Source: Dryococelus australis
Taxonomy: Eukaryota; Arthropoda; Insecta; Phasmatodea; Phasmatidae
Length of the DNA: 64,000 nucleotides
Reading direction: 5' to 3'
Assembly (NCBI GenBank): GCA_029891345.1
Contig: CM057009.1
Coordinates: forward strand, 309,755,666-309,819,665
How positions within the stretch are numbered: position 1 is the stretch's first letter; every line of letters starts with the position of its first letter. The translations under genes and the position numbers were made by a program. Positions 12,800-24,486 of this stretch are shown piece after piece. The notes beneath the pieces were generated by a model. It made no database searches. It saw nothing but the letters and a program-made list of their open reading frames with translations, and was not told where the DNA came from.

Positions 12800-13240
12800 G
12801 ACTGCTGACTAATTAATTAATGTGAGCAATTGACTGATTAATTAACTAATAACAAATGGCGAGGGTGGTAGAGGGAGTTCGGGAAATGTAGATATTTTTA
12901 AAATGAAATTTTCGATTATAATTTAAAAATTATTTTTAAAATTTTAAATAATTTATTAAATAAATAGTTTTAAAATTTCTTTGGAATTTTTCAAAACATT
13001 TTGAAGTTTTTTGAGATTTTTTGGGTTCAGGGTCAAAGGTCACTTGGGTTAAGGTCAAAGGATAAGGTCACCTGGATCTACTGTGGCAGAAGTCAGTAAT
13101 GTAATATGCTTGCTGACTTCTCTTATTAATTCATTCCATGTTTTTGGGGATTTTGGGAATTTTTGGCTTCAAGGTGATGGGGTCAAGGTCAAGGTTGCCT
13201 GGGTTCAACATGGAGGACAATATGTTTAGCATAACCAAGA
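12800..13240 (+). repeat. Dispersed repeat B, copy 2
   Basis: The longer copy of the element at 3,475-3,800. After an A/T homopolymer block it contains several 'aaggtca' half-sites ('gggtcaaaggtcacttggg', 'aaggtcaaaggataagg', 'ggtcaaggtcaaggtt') and ends with 'catggaggacaatatg'. Confidence 0.65.
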
Positions 13241-13249
13241 TAGCTGATG

Positions 13250-14640
13250 GTTAGGTCTGACTGCAGACCCTGGACCTATGTATCGATTTGGCATACCCTA
13301 TGCCTATGAAACCAATATGGCAGCCACATCTCTGCCCTCGAGAAACGAGCCCGTCAAATTACTTTAACTGGCTGAAAATTGCCTTTCAGTCGCAGGGAAA
13401 ATGAAATTCAAGATGGCGCTGACCGGCACCTGACTCTTATCCCAGGTCCCGTTGCCTCAGAACATACTAAATTATACTACTATCTTGAAAGAAGATGAAA
13501 ATAAATAAATAAAATAACACCACAACAAACTACATCCTCGTGACTACTCTATGCCATGGTTGTGAGTGATAAATCACCAGAGGGGGAACTTATATGCCGA
13601 AAAGTGCCATCACGGCCACCCGTTAACGTAAACACTTCATACCGGCAGCACACAAATGTCAGGCGTTTTAAAAATTCTTAGTGAAAGACTGAGAAGTAGG
13701 GAAAAAAAAAGACAAACATATAGTTCCATGGTCGTCGCTAGATGTCATGGGTAGTCCACAAGAGGTGAAAAGTGCTAGAGTGCACAGCGTGTGTGGCAAA
13801 AATCACGTGAATAAAGACAATTTTTTTTTCCTAGAAATCACGCACGCAGCGGCATGGATACGCGAAGAAAATTGCAAGTACTGCAGCGGCAAGAGAGATA
13901 GTGGAAGGGGCAGCTACAGCCGACAACTGAAAGAATTCGCAACAAAGCATAGCACATCCAGTGGGTAGAGAAACAATCGAATGAAACACGGTCCTGCAGG
14001 CTTCTTACTGTATTAACGTAGCGTTTAAAACACAAACCCAAAACTGAATTGATATCAAAGTAACGAGAAAAACATTCAAACCATTTAATAGTGACAAGCC
14101 GTGATTAAATAGACTGGAATAGTAAAATAACAGAATTTATATAGCCAGATAAACCATATCTCAAAATATATCAAACATTTACCAAAATACAAGAGCTGGC
14201 ACAAATAAATATCTGAAAATCAGAATTCAATTACGGTACTAATTAAATAAGTCTTATATAGATCAAAAGCGGAATAAAGGTATTACCCAAATATAAGACC
14301 TGGCGTAAATAAATATCGTACAAAAATAATTCAATTAGGCCTATATTTAATTAAGATTATATAGTTGAAAAGCTTAATAAAGGTATTGTTTATCACAATA
14401 ATTAAATATAAAAGCAATGAGACATTTAACAGTAATGCTCGAAATAGTTGTAACTGACTAAAAAGATGAAAATTATGTTTCAGAACTGTTTAAATATAAT
14501 TCACTGGCAGTGACACAAAAATAAAAATGATCGTGGCGTGATTTAAAACGGCATTTCGGTACTTCGGCACTTGTGTCTTTGCATGTGTTGTGAGAACGTT
14601 CCTGTACTTGTTCCCAACACAAATAAATATTTGATATTCA
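13250..14640. other. No recognised gene
   Basis: AT-rich sequence with small internal similarities (for example 'aaatataagacctggc' near 14,288 and 'aaaatacaagagctggc' near 14,182, each followed by 'aaataaatat'), suggesting an old tandem duplication of about 105 bp. No coding signal. Confidence 0.35.
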
Positions 14641-14864
14641 AAGTTTCAGACTTTTTGATGGTAACTTTCTGCTCGCATTACAGCTTACATGTTGTTTAAA
14701 TGTAAAACTTTTGGTATTACCATTTTTTCCTTCTGACTTCCAATTTTTATATGCACATGTTAATAGTTGCGATTTCAATTTGTTCTCTGGTAAGCCTCAC
14801 CTTGACTTTTGTGTACAAATCTTTTGTATCTCTTGATTTGCCCTTCCTACAGAAAACACACACA

Positions 14865-14865
<1 letters not shown>

Positions 14866-14906
<41 letters not shown>

Positions 14907-14907
14907 C

Positions 14908-14942
<35 letters not shown>
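14866..14942. repeat. (CT)n microsatellite
   Basis: About 75 bp of ct repeats with two g interruptions, preceded by a short (ca) run. It lies inside the open frame that continues into the envelope-like segment, where it encodes only Leu/Ser. Confidence 0.95.
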
Positions 14943-14945
14943 GTT

Positions 14946-15504
14946 TGTTACCAAATTCCTCATTGATGTAACCTTCTTATGTCAAACTACCTTAGTGCCA
15001 CAACCTCCTGTCACTCTTTTACTGTCTGGAAGTTGTTTTATCAGCAATGCTTCACATTGCGACATTGTCAGCCATTATTTTAGGACTTTTGGTCAAGTTA
15101 ACTCTGCCATTCATTTCAAACAGTCTCTTCCTGCACTTAATTTTCCTAAGCTCAATTCCAACCTCACACCCTTCCAAATTTCAAAATTGCCTACTCTTTC
15201 TCCCAATTATTCCCTCATTAATGAACTTGATTCCCTCCTAGCTTCCCATCCCTATGGCACCAATTTCCGTGATATTAGGCAACTTCTTCATCCCCATACT
15301 ACCCCACCCCCTGAACACATGTCTGTAATTTCCACTAGCCTATCTTCTCTTTTGGTGTGTTGCATCGCGTTACTTATCATTTTTGGGTTGAAATCCAAGT
15401 TTTGTGCATTAATGCATCCCTCCCCACGCATTCAACCATCTAGCCAAGAGCATGCAGTTGTAATTCCTTTTCCAGTTGCTTCTAGCGGCACCTCCTCCTC
15501 TTAA
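14946..15504 (+). pseudogene. Possible C-terminal part of an envelope-like retroelement protein
   Basis: The frame is open from 14,809 to 15,504, but the first 45 codons are microsatellite. The remaining ~185 residues look like the end of a type I membrane glycoprotein. Cysteines lie near the start, there are three N-x-S/T sequons (NAS, NLT, NYS), one strong hydrophobic helix ('SLLVCCIALLIIFGLKSK') about 55 residues from the end, and a Ser/Pro-rich tail. About 130 bp after the stop is a polypurine tract (15,635-15,654) followed by 'tggatgttgtgtgcc', as expected just before the 3' LTR of a retroelement, with an AATAAA at ~15,742. No reverse transcriptase, gag or matching 5' LTR is visible, so the assignment is tentative; an unrelated membrane protein fragment is possible. 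Confidence 0.3.
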
Positions 15505-15759
15505 TATAGGTTTGTTGTGGTGTTGTGTTTTCATGTGAATTTGTGTGTTTATTTTTTTTTGTGGTATTTTTTTGCATCTGTGTCTTTTGCTCTTGCCACA
15601 TCTTTGCACGCGTGTCCTGGTTTCATTGTCGCGTGGGGGCGGTGGGGGGGGGGGTGGATGTTGTGTGCCAGTTGTCTTGGCACTAGTGTCATTTAATTTT
15701 AACTACATTAATCAATTTTTCATTTAGTTGGTATTTCAACAAATAAAATTTTTCTACAG

Positions 15760-18340
15760 GAACGTGCTCTAGTTATGCTAAATTATTTCGTTTATTCAAT
15801 TTGCAGTTTTAAAACGAAAAGTTATCAGCTGAAAATCTTCTAATGTTTCCAGATGTAACTTTTTATATATTTCTATGCTTTGGTTTACAAAAATTATATT
15901 CTTAATGCTTATTAATTATTTACGTAAATAATATTGTATTAACGTCAATTTTGGTGACCAAAATGAAAAAAAGTCTCTCGACTTTCGTGTTACTTATCGA
16001 TTAGTCGCACGAAACTTTGATACGGAACATGCCGTGGTATATATAGGTTTTCACTCAAGGTTACTTCCTTCTTCTCCAACTTCTCTCTACAGCACGTAGT
16101 CAAATAAAGATTTTCTAGTGAAAGTTTCTACAGCCTTCTGATGTAATTGTATTTTCATCCTCCATTTCGTGTAAAATTGTTTGCGGAAAGTTCCTTTTTC
16201 ATTTCGATATGATATTATTCGTGTGTACGTTAAGTGTGTGTGTGTGTATGTGTGCGTATTTTTTTCTTTTCTTTCTGTTACTTTTGTAGCGGTGCCCGTT
16301 TCCAACTGATGGCTTAACCTCGTGGCCATTTTCTTGCACCCTTTCTGGGGTGTGAGAAGCGAGAAGCACATCAATTCGTGGCTTGGTCGTTTTGCACCAT
16401 GATTCCACCTCTTGGCCAGCACCACAGTTTCTCTTAAAATATATCTCCAGCGATCAAGTAAAATTAATTTCATTCTTTTTACCTGCTGCATATGAGGGAT
16501 TGTTCCAAACTTTTTTCTCCATCACAAAACGACTTTCTGTCATGATGTCCTATTGTCAGGAACAATTTAAAAAAAAATTATAATGAATTTTGATGTCAGT
16601 TTAACAAATAAAAAGGAAACAAACCATGTCTAATGTACTGGTGAGCTAAAAGTAATTTCAAATCGAGTCACGTAGGTACCCGGTGAAATGTATATAGCCA
16701 TGCTATATATGAAACAACTCTTTAACATTAATTATCTGTTAATAATATTTAGTAAAACATATGTAACAATATGTTAACACTTAATGGCTAAAGGAAAAGT
16801 AAAGTTTTATATTTTTATGTATTCTCTTTTTGTGGTTACGAAAAAATTGATATTATTTTCATATAAAAATATTCATAATGTATTTATTTGTTTTTTCAAA
16901 TATAGTCTGTTTATAACTTGATGTGTTGATCTGAAAGTTATTATTTTGAGGTGCACCATGAGAGTATGCCTACCTGGTATTATGATGAGTTGTAAGAGCA
17001 ATTATTTTTTAAGCACACCATTAGTGTATATTATTATGATGTTATATGGTTATAAAAGCAATTATTTTTTAAGTACCCCTTAAGTGTACCATATATATCT
17101 TTTTTCTTTTATATTCCACTTTGTAAAACAGGAACACACCCATGATTTATGATTTTAGTAATATAACACTACCCTATACAGGAATGTATAGGCCTTCAAT
17201 GTATGTGCCATCATGTAACGAGAGTACCAATGGGTGCTCAAGTTCACTACATGAAGATTCTACATACCAGAATCATTCAAACAAAGCTCAGTTATTTTAG
17301 AGAAGACGAAATAATATAACTCAATAGTTATTTAAGTAAATTTTATGGGAACAGCCCATTAATATGTTAATTTAAATTGTAATAAGCAACTATTTCTACT
17401 GGTTTTACTCTTTACTTCTCTGTATAAGAGGTTCGTTATTTATTTAGTAACTAGACAAATAATGTGTAGTTATTTCCCTTGTAGTTTAATAAATATACAC
17501 TTATTTCAGTAAAAAATACAAAATGTTGAGAACTATTAATTTTGGTAACTACACATTTACGACAATTAAAACTGATAAATTATCCTAAATTATTGTGAAC
17601 AGCTTACATAGACTGCAGATAGTTTTATAATTTAATAGTATTGTTAGGTCTAGATAAATTAAAATTTAGTTACTGATATAAAATTCACCCGACTTTCCAA
17701 GAATCTAATTCAATGTTGGTGTGCTTAAGAAAGATATTGCTTCGTAAAATTTTTTAGTGGCCTTACATAATACATTCAGTAAGAAAATTAAAATGGAAGT
17801 CGTTCGAAAAGTTACTGAAATTACTCTTAGATTGAATTTCAGACTGTTTATCAACAAGTATCGCAAAAATTGTTATCAATTTGTGTATTAATGGTATACA
17901 AGAATAACGTATTCCATTTAACATAATAAAGGCTACTTAAGGCTTACAGGGCTTGCTCTGTGACACATCCCGTGCTCCTACCGACTTAAGCCACAAACGT
18001 GCAGGAGAACTGAGAAGGGGCTGACGTTGACATGGCGGGATTCGGGGATCCGTCAAAAAAACATATAGCGCCTCAGTAGCTTAACACATCTGCTACCACG
18101 AAGATGACAACTGCAATGAACCAGATTGCTATTCTCCCCACCACAATGGTTAAGCCAGCGCCAACCATCACAAAGGAAATAACGTCCAGCCCACTCTCTA
18201 CTAGTATTTATCTACCCACTAATAAGGTGCGCGGTTCCTGCCCTACTGACTCTTGTAGCATTTTATTTTAATGGATGCAATATTTTGAATTCTTTCCTGT
18301 CTGAATGGTTTTACGGTGGCTATGCAGGTTTTTCCCTTTC
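15760..18340. other. No recognised gene
   Basis: AT-rich DNA. A short (TG)n run lies near 16,230. At 16,960-17,095 a ~70-bp tandem duplication is visible ('ttattatgatg.tat..g.t..aa.agcaattattttttaag'). Nothing with coding character was found. Confidence 0.4.
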
Positions 18341-18349
18341 TCTTCTTAA

Positions 18350-18560
18350 TTATAGAATTACTATAAGTACATCTAGGGAGGTAGTCATGGCTCCAAACGC
18401 GGCCATGGCTACCCATCCATCTCTGCCGCGATGCATGCCCCTTTGCATGAATTCCTTCCCCTATAGGCGTATAGGGCCTAGCTCTGGGACGCACTTAGCT
18501 CCCGTCCCTACCACAGACATACATCTAACACTTAGAATTACAGTGGGTTAAGAAAATAAA
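18350..18560 (+). repeat. Dispersed repeat C, copy 2
   Basis: The partner of 12,595-12,790 in the same orientation. The 3' flank (18,575-18,600) contains 'gccgaaacgtcgggg', a word I associate with the ends of interspersed elements in insect genomes, but I cannot place the family. Confidence 0.65.
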
Positions 18561-18733
18561 CTGCAATGTGTGCCGAAACGTCGGGGTTGACATCAACATT
18601 GAGGGTGCTGAACCGAGAAGCCGAGGCCCTGCAGACAATGACCGTGAAAATTAACATTCACAGAATTCACATGTTTAACATTCGGCTAACAATAATTAGT
18701 TTTGAATGCAGAACTGAGAGTTAGAAGAGCAAG

Positions 18734-18736
<3 letters not shown>

Positions 18737-18783
<47 letters not shown>

Positions 18784-18784
18784 C
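18737..18784. repeat. (TA)n(CA)n microsatellite
   Basis: About 30 bp of ta followed by ca repeats, directly abutting the 3' end of the Tc1-like pseudogene. Confidence 0.95.
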
Positions 18785-18789
18785 TCTAT

Positions 18790-19240
18790 CTACCAAAACG
18801 TAATTGAGCACCTGTCCACAATGTTTGCTTGGTGGTTGTCACTCCGTTAAAATCTCGTAGGCCACCTCTTGCGGATATAACAGCAGGACATCCACGGGGA
18901 TTCGTCGCCATTCCTCTTACAACCATTCCATGAGTTGAGCAATGGATTTTGGCCGTGCCTGACGAGCCCTTAACCAGTGATCCAATTCGTCCCAAATATG
19001 TTCTATAGGGTTGAGGTCGGGGCTCTGGGGGGGCCAGTCCAATCGGCGAACATTGTTGTCGGCGTACCACGGCATAGTAGCCCTTGTAACATGGCACTTG
19101 GTATTGTCATCCTGGAAGTAACACGGGTCCATCCCGTAAAAACGCCACAATGCTGGAAGAAATTATTATCCAGAATGTTACGATATGCCTATGTGTTCAT
19201 GCTACCACGGACAAATACCAGCAGTCCTACGCCGAATGCC
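18790..19240 (-). pseudogene. Tc1-like (DD34E) transposase, C-terminal half, decayed
   Basis: The minus strand encodes 'FQDDNTKCHVT', matching the block around the second catalytic Asp of Tc1-family transposases, then 'DWPPQSPDLNPIEHIWDEL', the highly conserved block around the catalytic Glu. The frame shifts after 'IAQLMEWL' (~18,917), and the remaining C-terminal residues continue in another frame to ~18,790. Upstream, '.VFVRGSMNTYRYRNIL' lies in a further frame. The N-terminal helix-turn-helix region and first catalytic Asp are absent. The family's enzyme cuts and pastes its own DNA at TA sites; this copy cannot. Flanking (TA)n/(CA)n tracts at 18,737 and 19,318 may mark old insertion edges. 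Confidence 0.85.
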
Positions 19241-19317
19241 GTGAAACACAAGTCAGCTGACGTACTGAATTACATATCTTCATGGGTGCCCAATGACTTT
19301 TTCGTAGATAGTTTTTA

Positions 19318-19372
19318 TACACACACACACACATATATATATATGTGTGTGTGTATGTATGTGTGTGTGTTT
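19318..19372. repeat. (CA)n(TA)n(TG)n microsatellite
   Basis: Runs of ca, ta and tg follow each other, forming a self-complementary hairpin-like tract. Confidence 0.9.
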
Positions 19373-19379
19373 ATTCCAA

Positions 19380-21105
19380 ACCTATGAATAATTGCTTTGA
19401 ACATAAAATTATAGGCGATATTAGAAATAACGTTGGCGTAAAGTTAGTTTTATATTTAAAAAAGACACAAAAAGTAAATCACGCAGCCATTTTTTTTTAT
19501 CACAGTAGAATATTTTTAGAAAATTTACAATAAATTCATTTATGGAAAATCAAAATTTCATTCATCAAAACTCTTTGCTAAGGAATGTCTATTTAAGTAA
19601 TTTATAATATTAAGTGTATAAATTCCATTAGAATATAAGAAATAAAAACATAAATAAATACCTAGTCTATATATATGCGGTCCTTTCACTATGATTTGGT
19701 GTTAAACCTTTACAAAAAATGGCATAAAATTTGTATTAATTCAAAGTGAAAAATTTATGCGAAAAAGTTTTATAAAAGATGAATAAATGCTATATTAAAA
19801 TGAAATAATCATGGAAGATAAAATAACTATCTAGCGGGTAAGGCACATAAAATAATTTTATCAAATCTTAAAAAATTACCTTTCTACAAAAAAAAATATC
19901 GTACTACGTAGAGTGATGAAAAATTATAATTTTTGGAAATTGAAATCGTACAGTACCATATTTATACTGCAAATTAACACTAAGCAATCTGCTATAATAG
20001 CTTAAAATTTAATATTTAAGTCAATCCGTTTTAAAAACATTTAAAATCATTAAACGTTTCATCATATTCAACAGAAATTTACACAGGTAAATTTTCGTGC
20101 CTTAAATAAAAAAATTCAGATTCATAATTTTTGTGAATTTCAGAATACTGCTCATGTCATGATAGTAAGCAATACTCATATTTATAATCTGGGAATTTAT
20201 TAACTTATTTCAAGTAAAATTTTAAAACGATTTTAAAAGGATCAAATGTAATTTATTAATAATAATACACAGCTAGTTATATTTTGTTAAACATTAAATT
20301 TCTTAATGTTTCCAATAAACACTAAAAACATTATTTTCTTTGGCTTTTAAATTAGTTTCATGGCCTAATCAATTTTAAAAGATTAAAACTTATTTATATT
20401 CCTAACTATCTAGACAATGCAAATTTACTTTCAAAAGGTATTTAAAGCGAGTGAAATTGGCATAAAAACTACGGAATATCTAAAAACACGACTTGCATTG
20501 GAGTCAAAACTACTCATAGTACATGCGATTACATTGCTTTATTAGTTTGTATAGGGTCAAAAGTGGTCTTGGTTTTTGCCAAGATTTCTGGACCATGGCA
20601 CCTTTTCAATCATTTATGTTTGACTTGATTGGGTTAGTTTCATTCATTAATTTTTATACTTGAAATTAAATTTACTGTGCGGAATCGAATTAAAGCCTAA
20701 GGTAGTTTATGATAAACTTATTAGTACAAGAACTATTTAGAAAATTTACATTTAGAACATTTACTAATTCGACTGTGTTGAAAAGTACTGAATCAGCCAA
20801 TGTTTAATCGTTAATGTGACTATTTTTAAATTAATTATATACATTTAAGAACCGCTAGGGTTTTTTTTTTTACAGTAATCAACAAATCATTTATCTATAT
20901 GTCTGTGAAAACATTTCTTTAGTAGTATTTACGTATTTTCGAGGGTATAAATGAGTATTATATAATATTTTCCTTAAGTAAGGAGCATACGTATAACTTT
21001 CGACCTATGTGACTAACTGGTGGCAGGGTTATTGTAAGAATTGCTCTTATTCTGATGATTTATTTATGTTTTACTCAAAATTGATAGTTTGTATGTTTAC
21101 TTCAT
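19380..21105. other. AT-rich DNA upstream of the first visible exon
   Basis: No open frame of note and no repeat recognised. It probably represents the upstream intron or 5' flank of the host gene that starts at 21,112; the polypyrimidine-like 'gtatgtttacttcataaatag' at its right edge can act as a splice acceptor. Confidence 0.4.
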
Positions 21106-21111
21106 AAATAG

Positions 21112-21608
21112 TTTAATGAACAACATCCAGGACCTGTCTAAAATGGCCTTGCACCCCCAGCAGAGTCGCAATAGTATGATAAGAGGCGGGCGCGCTGTCC
21201 ACAGAGACGAGACGCAGAAGAAGGGGGACATGTTCCTGGACCCGCACGAGAACCTGCGGTTGTACGGCGGCGCGTCCGGCCGCTACCTGGACCTCATGGA
21301 CGGCGAGGAGTCGGAGAACATCCACGACGAGGCAGCGGTGGCGGCCGCAGTGGAGGACGTGAGCTACTCGCCACGCGCCCTCAGCCCGCTGGCGCTGAGC
21401 GACTGCCCGGTGGAGAACGGCGTCGTGTTCACCAGCTATGGGGCCGTCACCATCGCGAGTGTGCTGGCCGGCATTGTGTCCGGCCTCGAGCCGCAGACCG
21501 TGTCCTTGGCGAACCTCGCGTCCACCAGCACGCGCTCCAACGCGCTCAAGCAGGCCGTCTCGTCCAGAGCCACGGCCATCGACAACCGCTGGGCCGCAAC
21601 ACTCGCAG
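21112..21608 (+). CDS. Host gene, first visible exon (extracellular protein, VWA-like)
   Basis: A sharply GC-rich island in AT-rich DNA encodes about 165 residues including 'DMFLDPHENLRLYGGASGR', an acidic stretch, 'CPVENGVVFTSYGAVTIAS' and a hydrophobic run 'GAVTIASVLAGIVSGL'. A 3' splice site 'aaatag' at 21,106-21,111 and a 5' splice site 'gcag/gtgcct' at 21,609 bound it. It ends in phase 1 and joins the exon at 24,322 without disturbing the frame (creating Ala-Gly-Asn-Leu). An in-frame Met at 21,116 could instead be the start codon of a first exon, but no signal peptide follows it, so an earlier exon to the left is more likely. The frame runs on past the donor to 21,754, but that extension has lower GC and no exon character. 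I do not recognise a named gene; the style fits a conserved insect secreted or surface protein. Confidence 0.8.
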
Positions 21609-22109
21609 GTGCCTCCCCACATACGCTCTACTCACAATACTCCGTCGTCCAGCAGTCATCCGTCTGTTGCTTCCATCCGTCAGTTGAAAGCGATTCGCAA
21701 CAATCCGTCGTCCGTCAATCCTTATGTACGGCGAAACTTAGTGTAACGATTTAACATTCCGATCTTTCTTCAGTTGCAGATATATTTTGGTTGGAAACAC
21801 ATTATAATTTTTTTACTTAATAAAAATTTATATTAAATTTTTTTTTTACATTTTAAATTGTTGAATTTACCACCAAATATAAATAAACACACATCCTCTG
21901 CCTTGCATTTTATTTCAATGTGCGTGTTCACATCTAAGAAATGTCGTGAGAATGCGGTGGCTCTTCCGTCCGTCCGTAGAAAGTTAAAGTATTGACAAAT
22001 ATGTTACGGATGGACGGATAGAAAAATGTTGCCCTGCGATCGGTTGAATATCACGTGACCACCGGACAGACGGACTGCCTACGGATGCGACGGACTATTG
22101 TTAGTCCAG

Positions 22110-22390
22110 ACTTACCCGTCACCCACCAAGGCGAACCGGGTTCATTTCCCGGCCGGGTTACTCCTGGAATTTCGCATGTGGGGATCGTGCCGGACGATGC
22201 CGCTGGTTGCCGGGTTTTTATCGGGGATCACACATTTCCCCCGCCCTTTCATTCCGGCGCTGCTCCATACTCACCTCAATCACCCTCATCGTCTCTCAAG
22301 ACCTCGCTGTTACGAGCAGCCAAGATCTCTTCACTCACTCGATCACCCGCCACCATAGCTGCTACGCTGTTCACTCTACGCCTTCGTAAC
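22110..22390 (+). repeat. tRNA-derived SINE, family 1, copy 1
   Basis: It starts with a tRNA-like segment having a B-box-like 'gaaccgggttcatttccc'. The body reads 'atgtggggatcgtgccggac', 'ccgggtttttatcggg', 'cattccggcgctgctccata', and ends at 'aagatctcttcactcactc'. The body matches 23,328-23,572 closely in the same order and orientation. The A-box end is missing or diverged in this copy. Confidence 0.8.
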
Positions 22391-22545
22391 CAAGCGAGGT
22401 GGCGCTTTGTTAACACATCGGGTTCGATTCCCAGTCCAACCATCGTTATCATAGTTTCTGACCATTCTTTAAAAATGCTCCAGGAGAATGTCACCATGTT
22501 TCGCTACTACAGGTCATTACCGATTCCCTTCCTCCTTCTCACACA
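22391..22545 (+). repeat. tRNA-derived SINE, family 2, internally deleted
   Basis: It abuts the previous SINE. It contains an A-box-like 'agcgaggtggcgctttg' and a perfect B box 'ggttcgattcc' at ~22,421. After these comes a tail with 'gctccaggagaatgtcacca' and 'ccgattcccttcctcc', the layout of a SINE family common in polyneopteran insects. That family assignment is from general knowledge, unsearched. Confidence 0.7.
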
Positions 22546-23327
22546 CTGGCGCATACATGCTTACTATCCCTTAACCATTACATATTTGTATATAATTTTT
22601 GCATGCCCCTTCCCATACTAACGGAAATCAATTTTATTTCCTCTCTTTGCCCTGTCGTCCCTGCCTTAGCTATCTCACTTTAAAAAAAAAAGTCTTCATT
22701 ATTCTTAAACCATTTGAGCCTCAGCTTTCATATTTGGAATGTATTCTACCTTCCTTGACCACCTATATTCTCATAACAGCTACATCCTCTTCACATTTCT
22801 CCCACGCTATTTCATCCTAGCTACTATTTCTCTTGATTGTCCTTTTCCATTACTGAACAGTATAAGCTAGAGATTCATACTTGGCGCCAAGTCACCTCTT
22901 CTATTTCCATTGCGGCATCCCCCCCTCCCCTCAATAAACATATTTCATAATACACGTTTCATACTCGACATACATAATACTCTACTTGAAAGCTTCCATT
23001 TACATGACGACACTACACACAATTTTTCGCAACCTTTTGAAATTCGACAACTGTTTCAGATACAGAATTCAAATGTGCAATACCCTACGCGCTAATAGCA
23101 TCTAACCTCTGCTCTCATTAACCCACCACAATACCTTGTCGTCCCATACTTGCGGTGCAGATGCAGCAAGTATTTTCCCTCGAGTCTCATGTCCTTTCCT
23201 GCCAGCAGTATCCCTTAAGAAAAATAAACTGGGGTAATACACCTCTCTTCCGGGTTTATCAGCCAGAGAAGCTGAAATCCTAATTATTGCTGTGCGATAT
23301 GAAGTTATATCGATCATGAAATAAAAG

Positions 23328-23572
23328 GGGCCCATGGTGGTGTAGAGTGGTTAGACTACTTACCTCACTAAGGCGAACCGGAATATTTTCCCTGTTGGGT
23401 CGCCCACGGATTCATTTTGTGGGAATCGTGCCGGACGATGCCGTTTTCGGCGGGGTTTCCTCCGCCCTTGCATTCCGGCGCTGCTCCATACTCACCTCGT
23501 TTCACCTCATCGGTTCTCAATACCTCGATGTTAAGAGATACCCGAATCTCTTCACTCACTCACGAAACATTA
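23328..23572 (+). repeat. tRNA-derived SINE, family 1, copy 2 (more complete)
   Basis: It begins 'gggcccatggtggtgtagag' with an A-box-like 'gtggtgtagagtggttag'. A degraded B box 'aaccggaatattttccc' follows, then the same body as copy 1 ('gtgggaatcgtgccggacga', 'cattccggcgctgctccata', 'tctcttcactcactc'). Confidence 0.8.
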
Positions 23573-24321
23573 TTTCTGAAATATCGCAACTGCGATATGA
23601 TGCTACAGTGTAGAGAAATATAGCACAAATTATCTATATGCGATATTTACGATATCAATGTGACCGATATTTGCGATGTCGATAAAGCTGTATTGCGATA
23701 TATCGCCATCGGGTTTCCAGTGCGCCATCGGATGGATACATTACACCGATAGCGATATGGCGAACATGTACGTAATGGTCGTTCACGATAAAGTGAGCAC
23801 TTTTGAAATCAACCTTAGAAAAAAAGTCACTACACCTTCCTGCATATGTTTTAACGGGAGAACTGGGTGACATGTGCCCAGTAAAGTTGGTAACAATGAA
23901 TGGAACATAATTCCATATCTTAACGTCGAATAAAAAGCGTCAGGTAACCATTTGTGATACTTAAATTATTTATTTTCACTTTCTGTTTTTATGCATCGAA
24001 TTGTAAAAATGAGCAGATTTGCAAAATATTTTCTTTTGTACTAATTTCACAGTTCCACACTTGCCCGACGCTTGAATAAAGTGATGAGACCCATGGCAAT
24101 GCTAAGTCTACATATGGCGGAAGAATACACAAAGTGCATACAAGCAGACCTTTAGCAGGGCTTTCAAGAGTGCTCGTTTGACTGTGAACAGCCTATAAGC
24201 CATATTGGGAAGTGTCGATATATCGCACAGCCCTAGTCGTGAGCCGTGTGTGTGTGTATGTGTGTGTGTGTGTGAGTGGGTAGAGCCAGCAGATGTGACG
24301 CATAGTGCGTGGTGTGCGCAG

Positions 24322-24486
24322 GCAACCTGGCCGAGGTGGCGCTGTACCAGGGTCCACTGGGCACGATGCAGGTGGGGGCTGCAGGCGGCTGGAACAACAC
24401 ACAGATCCCGCGCTGGTACTTCCAGCGCGACGCCAGCCGCAGCTCCAGCCACCTCACCGACACCGAGATCCGCGGCTGCATCGACG
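24322..24486 (+). CDS. Host gene, second visible exon
   Basis: 165 bp between acceptor 'gtgtgcgcag' and donor 'gtgagt', GC-rich, encoding 55 residues from 'GNLAEVALYQGPLGTMQ' through 'GGWNNTQIPRWYFQRDA' to 'DTEIRGCIDG'. The first Gly codon is completed from the previous exon and the last Gly codon is completed by the next, both phase 1. The sequence contains an N-x-T sequon (NNT) and one Cys, consistent with an extracellular protein. The stop-free frame continues into intron on both sides, but GC content drops exactly at the splice sites. Confidence 0.85.

Larger units (their letters stand above)
21609..24321 (+). other. Intron carrying SINEs
   Basis: It begins gtgcct and ends gtgcgcag. It holds three tRNA-derived SINE pieces (listed separately), a (TG)n tract at 24,245-24,280 and a small palindromic zone rich in 'cgatat' at 23,580-23,760. 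Confidence 0.75.

Noticed and set aside
18560..18640. Possible hammerhead ribozyme around 'gccgaaacgtcgggg'
   Set aside because: The GAAA part is present, but no CTGATGA core is found at a workable distance.
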